Of a stretch of 13,569 nt of DNA, positions 8,098 through 13,569 are shown in pieces. Below the pieces are notes generated by a model. That model was given only the letters and a program-made list of their open reading frames with translations. It ran no database searches and was not told where the DNA came from. Source of the DNA: Funneliformis mosseae (Eukaryota; Glomeromycota; Glomeromycetes; Glomerales; Glomeraceae); NCBI GenBank assembly GCA_910592005.1, contig CAJVPP010002773.1, forward strand, positions 1-13,569, in the 5' to 3' direction. Both the position numbers and the translations under genes were made by a program. Each line of letters begins with the position of its first letter. The first letter of the stretch is position 1.

Positions 8098-8647
8098 TCA
8101 AGCCTAAGAAAATTGATCTCTTTAGGATTAGATAAGTTTATTTAGACTAGTTCTTTTACCACTCCTCCCATTGCATCTGAATCATGAAATACCTGTTCTA
8201 GTTCTAAGTCATTCAACTTACCTTTCAATTCTCGTATTTTAGCTTCAAGAAAAAGAATTGTGACTTTATCAGCAGACAAAGCTTTCTGGGCCAAAGTTGC
8301 CTCTCTCTTTAGTGTTTAATATTTGATTTAAGCAATTGGATTTTGGCAGTATATTTGGCTTTAAGCTCATGTTAACTCTCAGAATGAGACTTTCATTCAG
8401 AAATAAGTTAGGATCTAACCTTAGTACTGGACGCATTTAACTGACTAATCTTATTACTAATATTAGCATAGCTTTGCTGAAATTCCTTTTTTCGCTCTAA
8501 ACATACGTCCTGCAGGTTTCTATATTCATTAGCAAGGTCAGCAACAGATTTACTACTAATACACAATACCCTCTCAAGCTCCATTTTACGGGCACTACCA
8601 AGACGATGGCCCAAGTTAAGATCTTTCATAGTATGCACATTGGTCAT

Positions 8648-9015
8648 GACCTACTTTTATATACACTTTGATAGTAGAAAAAAAAATATTTTCGAACATT
8701 ATCTTAGAAATTTCAGTTATATGATTTTTAGATAGATACCTCATTATTGAAATTTACCAAGAACTTGATATTTTTTTTGAATCATTATTGTATCAATATT
8801 TAACCAGTATCTTACCAATATAAAATCGATAAAGTATCTAAATTATATATGTTTTATTCCTATTTTTATTTGGATCAAAGTTACAGCAGACTTGCACAAT
8901 ATTTATATTAGTATAAAATCGATGTTAAATAGATGATGAATAAATTTTTTATTAATTTTTTATCAGTTTTTTATTGGTTTTCTATTGGTAATATATTAAA
9001 ATATATAGATTTAGT
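8648..9015. promoter_or_regulatory. Divergent AT-rich intergenic region
   Basis: It separates the starts of two divergent genes (8647 on minus, 9016 on plus), so it should hold both promoters. TATAAAATCGAT occurs twice (near 8820 and 8913). A TA-rich stretch AATATATTAAAATATATAG lies just before the ATG at 9016, too close to be a typical TATA box. A 4 x 11-base repeat lies at 8943-8986. No specific binding site can be proven from one sequence. Confidence 0.4.
8943..8986 (+). repeat. Four tandem 11-base units
   Basis: Contiguous units AATTTTTTATT, AATTTTTTATC, AGTTTTTTATT and GGTTTTCTATT end 29 bases before the ATG at 9016. The period is close to one helical turn, so the T tracts fall on one face of the DNA. 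This may bend DNA or be a poly(T)-type promoter element, or may just be slippage. Confidence 0.7.
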
Positions 9016-9667
9016 ATGAGTAAAAAACAATCAACTCATGCTTATAAATTTTTCAGATCAGATGCCAGACTCTTATTGCCTGAAGCCATAGAAGAAATCA
9101 GAAATGCTTCTAAAAATATTCCAAATGCTCAAAGTATTATGTGTAAAAGACACCATATAGGAGTAGAGACATATAAAAAAATCATTAATAATCAAAGACC
9201 TTCTATACCAACAGAGGAATGGCATAGCATTGTAGAATCCGTTATCATTTTTGACAATAAAAATCCTCTTCTTCATTCACATAAAATGCCTTCTGATCAG
9301 AATTCAGATGATAATCAGAAATCTTCACATAATTCTTCTTCTTTCTCTAGTGATTCTATATGAACACAGACAGGTAAAAAGAAATCCAAGTCCAAGTCTA
9401 TTCGTATTTCTGATAGTAAGAATTTATCAAAAAAGGTAGATAGAAGGTTAAAAATAAAAAGAATAAGTGTCAAAAATACCACCATCTTCCAATCTATCAC
9501 CTATTGTTTTGCAAGATTCTGAAGATGCTTTGGAAATGTTTAAGAAGGTGTAAAACAGAATGGAAAAGGCTATAACAAAAGGTCATGTACTTACACAAAA
9601 AATAACTACTAGGACTTAGCTTACCTTCACTCATACCATTCACAAAGATTATTATAATATCCTATGA
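9016..9667 (+). pseudogene. Small basic, possibly HTH DNA-binding protein, decayed
   Basis: ATG at 9016 (MSKKQSTHAYKFFRSDARLL). The first 115 codons are open to TGA at 9361. The same frame then continues TQTGKKKSKSKSIR and KKVDRRLKIKRISVKN. A shift near 9470-9480 moves it to the frame with PPSSNLSPIVLQDSEDALEM, with a TAA, a TAG and a final TGA at 9665-9667. Residues 17-64 form two or three helices; NAQSIMCKRHHIGVETYKKI followed by NNQRP resembles a helix-turn-helix. A Ser/Asp-rich linker (about 92-115) and a Lys/Arg-rich stretch follow, as in many nuclear DNA-binding proteins. The function is inferred from composition and helix pattern only. Its 3' end is close to the 3' end of the minus-strand Gag gene (convergent). 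Confidence 0.5.
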
Positions 9668-10167
9668 TTTTCAAATTCAATTAAACACTAGTAAATAACA
9701 CCTTCTCAAGATTTTTCATATGAATTACCATATGCTTATAACTTACTTTTTTTTAAATTATCTTCATCAGTCAGGCTAGGAAAATCAGTAGATACTTAGT
9801 TCTACTCTTCTTTTGGCAGACCCTTGACTATCAGAGCCTTGCTAAAGGTTGGAATAATATATGCCTTTTCATGTAACTTTATGTGGAACTGGTTTTTATT
9901 TAGCTCAGAAACGCCTTGAACCTTTTGAATGTTTGACATACCAAAAAATAGCATTAGTTCTATTTCACTATTATCAATATGAACAAAATTTTCTATAACT
10001 GTGACTGTCTTACCTTCTTTATTCTTTAAGGTAACTGACACGTCTGTAAACTATCCTAATGAATTAGTGATATGCTTGAAATTGTTCTTTATGGCAAAAT
10101 TAGATGATTTATCAGCTTTCCATCTAAGTGCCTTGATTGCTGAGTTATTTAAACTACCTAATTCACT

Positions 10168-10176
10168 ACCGGTATC
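10168..10176 (-). other. Aspartic protease active-site triad DTG
   Basis: Codons GAT ACC GGT in the context FLDTGSELGSLN, the classic retropepsin active-site loop. The catalytic triplet is intact although stops flank the domain (TAG before YD-x-LLSKL at about 10329, TAG after NSLG at about 10050). Confidence 0.75.
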
Positions 10177-10575
10177 TAAAAAAGATTCAGAAATAGTTAA
10201 ATCATTTATATTAGCATTCAGATATTGTAAAGATAACAACCACTTGTCTGATTCTTTCGATTCCTCCTCTTGAGTCTTTCGAGGTAAGCACATTTTTTGT
10301 ATTGGTAGTGAGAGCTTAGATAATAGCTAATCATATATTTTAGGTTGGCTAGTTACTAGATCAGAAGAAGGGATAGCAGAGTTACTATGTAAGCTTTTAT
10401 TTACTAATGACTGTTTTTTTTTCAGTGCATAATACCATGCATTGTCTACTTTATCATAACTACCACTATTATCTCCATCATTATCAGAATCTGAAGGCGT
10501 ATTTTGAAAATTTATAGGTGTGAGAGGCTTAAAATAAGACCGATTAAAATTAGATCGTGCTATCTGTCTATTGGG

Positions 10576-10617
10576 ACAACTGCCTTTACTATGATCAGTT
10601 TCTTTACAAATATCACA
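10576..10617 (-). other. CCHC zinc knuckle
   Basis: Encodes CDICKETDHSKGSC, an exact C-X2-C-X4-H-X4-C match to the nucleocapsid zinc knuckle of retroviral and retrotransposon Gag, followed by PNRQ. It sits between the second coiled coil and the protease, as in Gag-Pro proteins. Confidence 0.88.
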
Positions 10618-12722
10618 TTTACATATATTTAGTTGCTTGAATTGATTTATTAGTTGATTTATAGCATCATAAGTTTCATCTATTCCCTCTTCTACTCTAT
10701 CAATTCTAGCAGAAATATTGCTTCGTTATAAATGAGGTTTTTAGAAAGGCTTTACAGGATAATCAGAGTCTAAATTTTCTTTGTTAACTATATCCAAGTC
10801 TTTTAAGAATTCTACTACGTAATAATTTTTTATACTTTCCTCTGTCTTTAATGTAAATGGTGGACCTCTCAGCTGTCTAACAGGTTCAACAGTTTGTAAA
10901 GCTAATGCTTGTATTTTTAGAGTTATCTGTACTTGAAATTCAGCTTTCTGGTTTTCTAATAAAGTTTGATATTCAGTTTTTTGTTGAGCTAATGTGTTTT
11001 GAATTGCTTTTTGCATATCTTCTAAAGAAATTCCTTGCTGTTGAGGAGCTGAAATAGACAAGGGTTCATATATTTCTTGAGATGCTCGATTAGATACTAG
11101 AGGATCAGGTATTCTATTTCTTTTATGTCTTGCTATTTGACGTAACTCTATCTCATAAAGCTTTTTAGCTAATTCATCTAATGGCAAATGTTCATTAATA
11201 TCTTTAGCTTTTTCAAGCCATGGGAGTGGAAGAGCATCTAAGAACTTTCTACGTAATTCTTTAGGTCTATATTTGACTCATCTTCCTATTCGTAATAATT
11301 TTCTATACAATTCATCTATAGTCATGTTCCTCTTTCTGATTATTCTATATATCAAATCCCAAAGTTCCTCTTTCACTGTAGGAAAATGTGTTTTTAGCCA
11401 CCATATGGCTTAACCAAAATAAATACCAGCTACAACTATTATAGTACTATTGTTAGCATTTGATGCATTAACAGCGTTATTAGTAAGACGACCACCTGCT
11501 ATATGCCAATCTTCATTCCAAGGGTCTTCTACAACTCTTAACTTGACTATTGCATTTTCAGGCTGATCAAAGGCTTCATTCAATGCTTGATTTCCTATTT
11601 AACCTGCATTTCGCCCATTTATAGCTACTAAGTTAGCCTGCTCTATATTATTAAGTAAGTTTACTAATTCCTAATTCTGCTTTATAGTAATCTCTTCGTC
11701 AAACTATTCTAAGACTCTTCCTCTCATACAGCCTCTTAAATATCCTATAGCTACTTCTCTTCCTATGGGTGGACTTCCCACATTATTTGCTAAATCTACC
11801 TCTTAGTTTTGCAAATATAATCTTTGTTTCGCTAAAAAATCAAGGATATTATCACCCAGTCAAAAATGATTGCGGTATTCCTGTCATATTTATTTGATTT
11901 AGTGAATTATTCTGTAGCGCTAAAATTTGTCTCTATAAAATTAAAATATTCTGCTGAGCATCATGAGTCTTATTCTTTCATTTCTCATATCGCTTATAGA
12001 GTCTAACTCAATTATACTCTAATAAACCTATATTCCCTCTACTTCGCTGTAATTGATAAGCATTTTGCTGATATAGTAGTTGTAAGGCAAACTTTTCTTG
12101 TACCAGTTCATCTATACAGGTTTGCTTTCTTACTATATTACCTATTATTCTATTTACCTGGTTTTGAGCATTAGTTTGATATTGCTAAAAATCGCCAATA
12201 ACTCTTGCTTCTACTCCTTTAGCAAGTTACCTTCATATAATTTCATTATCACGTTCAGTTTCTGCATTATAGTGCCTCTGTTGCTCTTAAAATATATCCT
12301 GTTGCAAATTATTTTCTTTTCGACAAATTTGCCTTATTACTCTTTTATTTAATCTGCTAAGATTTCTCTACCCATTATTAGATTACCCACATAACCATCT
12401 ATAGCATTTGCTAGTTCTATGATTGTGACCATATTATCATCAGAATTATACAAGTCTAGAGAATTACCCGCTCTGGAGAATTTTTTTGTGATGAGATAGT
12501 CCTAATCCTATATTGCAGATTTTTAACCTGCTTCTCAGATTCTACAGTTACCAGTAAAAATAATGGCACTACAAGTGCTGCTTGTTTTTTGAGTCGTAGC
12601 ATATTCATTTTTCACTCTAGAATTTTCCAGTATTTTTAGAGTATTCTTTATAAATAATATTTAATAAATAAACAAAAAAAAATTGTAGAAAAAAATGAAT
12701 TTCTTCATGTTTTTCATTTAAA

Positions 12723-13569
12723 ATGGTATTAACCACCCTTGAAAGAAACCAAAATGCTGTTAACCTTCTTTGGTAGCGAAAAATCTGAAATGCAAGAGAA
12801 ATTTCACAAAGAACAGGTATTCCCTTACGCTCCTGTTATCATTATGTTAGTTCATTAAAGAAAATTAGTAAGATTACTATAGGTTATTAGTCTGATCGAC
12901 CACGAAAATTGACTCCTAAAAAATGCCGCCAAATTGAAATGATCGTCAAGCATAATCATTTCACTACAGCAAATGAAATGAAGGCCCAACTTAAAGAAAA
13001 AAATCTAGAGCTTAAAGTTAGTGAATGGACCATTCATCATGAGTTAAAAAATCTTGGATTTGTATCTGTTTGTCCTAGAAAAGTTTCTCTTTTGACACAG
13101 AAAGCAAAAGAGAACCGGTTGTTTTGGGCCTGTAATCACATAAATTATAATTAGAAAAAGGTGGTATTTTCTGATGAAACTACACTTCAAATATTCTGTA
13201 ATATTCTTCCAGCATAGTCACATGACAAAAAACCTATTACTCCAATGGTAAAACACCCATTTAAAGTTCATGTTTGGGATGCAATCAGCATTAAGGGAAA
13301 AATTGGCATACGCATATTCACTGAAAATTTAGATCATCATTTATACCGTCAAATTTTGAATGAACATTTATATGATAATGCAAGTGCAATACATGGTAAC
13401 CAATGGATCTTTCAGCAAGATAATGACCTAAAACATACTTCCCGTGATGTTTAAAGTGACTTGAAAACTTATCTTCTAGGTCGGATTCTTTCTTGGCCTT
13501 CCTATAGCCCTGACCTTAATCCTATTGAGAATGTTTGGGCTATTTTAAAGAAAAATGTTGAGAAAGAGG
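12723..13569 (+). pseudogene. Tc1/mariner transposase pseudogene, 3' end cut by window
   Basis: One reading frame from the ATG at 12723 (MVLTTLERNQNAVNLLW) to the window end, 282 codons. Two N-terminal helix-turn-helix regions: about 7-47 (NAREISQRTGIPLRSCYHYV) and about 60-125 (RPRKLTPKKC to HHELKNLGF). The catalytic triad is visible: D151 in VVFSDET, D233 in IFQQDND, E269 in [11 protein letters not shown], with 35 residues between the last two by my count (DD35E-like). Stops: TAG at codons 18, 56, 144 and 165, TGA at 22 and TAA after SRDV (about 13452). Codon 144 is where Tc1 proteins have the Trp before K-x-V-x-FSDE. Codon 186 is Asp where Gly usually follows VW. There is no frameshift, so this copy decayed by substitution only. 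Full length would be around 330-340 residues. The left terminal inverted repeat should lie in 12609-12722, but it cannot be identified without the right end. Confidence 0.85.

Larger units (their letters stand above)
7288..8647 (-). pseudogene. Coiled-coil protein with C-terminal membrane anchor, broken by a MITE
   Basis: Starts at the ATG at 8647 (MTNVHTMKDLNLGHRLGSAR). The N-terminal and central parts are rich in Lys, Glu, Gln and Leu with coiled-coil character (KKEFQQSYANISNKISQLN, later EAKIRELKGKLNDLELEQ). Stops at 8408 (TAA), two or three soon after, and a frameshift near 8310-8330 break it. A 162-base MITE sits at 7928-8089; without it and one target copy the frame runs LRLELE into QIKENL. 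After one more TAA just before 7800, the last 170 codons (7800-7288) are open and contain SSWVSDNLRPLVYELGF and a single hydrophobic segment, about residues 146-168 of that part (VTYFIPVLLLIVIIWFM), ending in VKK. That is a tail-anchored layout. Without the insertion the protein is about 395 residues. I recognise no family. It converges with the packaging ATPase, 196 bases away. Confidence 0.6.
9706..12608 (-). pseudogene. Gag-protease polyprotein pseudogene (retroelement-like)
   Basis: Reads from the ATG at 12608 (MNMLRLKKQAALVVPLFLL) to about the TGA at 9706-9708, about 960 codons. In order: a hydrophobic N-terminus; a long Gln-rich coiled coil (for example IDELVQEKFALQLLYQQNAY) with frameshifts near 12480, 12350 and 11860; a Gag capsid-like part (GREVAIGYLRGCMRGR, WWLKTHFPTVKEELWDL, MTIDELYRKLLRIGR, KELRRKFLDALPLPWLEK); another coiled coil (SLEDMQKAIQNTLAQQKTEY); a CCHC zinc knuckle; and a retropepsin-type domain starting FLDTGSELG. 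From about 11850 to the end everything is in one frame, broken only by stops, mostly TAG/TAA. The protein resembles a Gag-PR family I recall from arbuscular mycorrhizal fungi, in which several of these stops correspond to Trp or Gln. No reverse transcriptase, RNase H or integrase follows, and no LTR is visible. Confidence 0.72.

Noticed and set aside
9073..9500. Minus-strand frames opposite the 9016 gene
   Set aside because: The plus strand shows a coherent protein with matching composition. The reverse frames are shadows rich in Phe and Ile, as expected in AT-rich DNA.
12098..12352. Plus-strand hydrophobic ORF (84 residues) as a membrane protein
   Set aside because: It lies opposite the Gln-rich coiled coil of the Gag gene. 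The hydrophobicity comes from the complement of Gln/Asn/Lys codons.

Overview
The window looks like AT-rich nuclear DNA of a fungus, most likely an arbuscular mycorrhizal fungus (Glomeromycotina, such as Rhizophagus or Gigaspora). Three things point there. Short GT-AG introns (about 60-290 bases) interrupt several reading frames. A Tc1/mariner transposase lies at the right end. From memory, the style of the Gag-protease protein, of a six-exon gene and of a short coiled-coil ORF resembles families that are abundant in those fungi; this needs a database search. I see no bacterial operon structure, Shine-Dalgarno sites, tRNA, rRNA or CRISPR.

I find no clearly intact gene among the eight larger ones. 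All are broken by in-frame stops, most also by single-base indels, and two by small insertions. From left to right: (1) 859-1 (-), a two-exon pseudogene leaving the window, whose intron holds three hairpin repeats with an identical loop; (2) 1155-2032 (+), a pseudogene with a possible CCHC-type zinc site; (3) 2538-4659 (+), a six-exon pseudogene whose splice sites and phases are still readable, interrupted in its last exon by a 227-base hAT-like MITE with an 8-base target duplication; (4) 4733-4894 (+), a short open coiled-coil ORF; (5) 5350-5924 (+), a two-exon Myb/SANT-like pseudogene; (6) 6310-7091 (+), a fossil A32-like/FtsK-HerA DNA-packaging ATPase with a degraded Walker A motif; (7) 8647-7288 (-), a coiled-coil protein with a C-terminal membrane anchor, convergent with the ATPase and interrupted by a second hAT-like MITE of 162 bases; (8) 9016-9667 (+), a small basic, possibly DNA-binding protein; (9) 12608-9706 (-), a decayed Gag-like polyprotein with a CCHC zinc knuckle and a retropepsin-type DTGSE site but no reverse transcriptase or integrase after it; (10) 12723-13569 (+), a Tc1-like transposase pseudogene cut by the window end.

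The most interesting block is 6310-8647: a packaging ATPase of the type used by Maverick/Polinton and nucleocytoplasmic large DNA viruses, tail to tail with a tail-anchored coiled-coil gene. It may be the remains of an endogenous double-stranded DNA virus or virus-like transposon of the fungus. The nearby SANT, HTH-like and Gag-protease genes may or may not belong to it. The second theme is the mode of decay: where family conservation tells the ancestral residue, stops sit on Trp or Gln codons, and the TAA/TAG ones fit C-to-T change in a CpA context on one strand or the other. That resembles repeat-directed or methylation-driven mutation.
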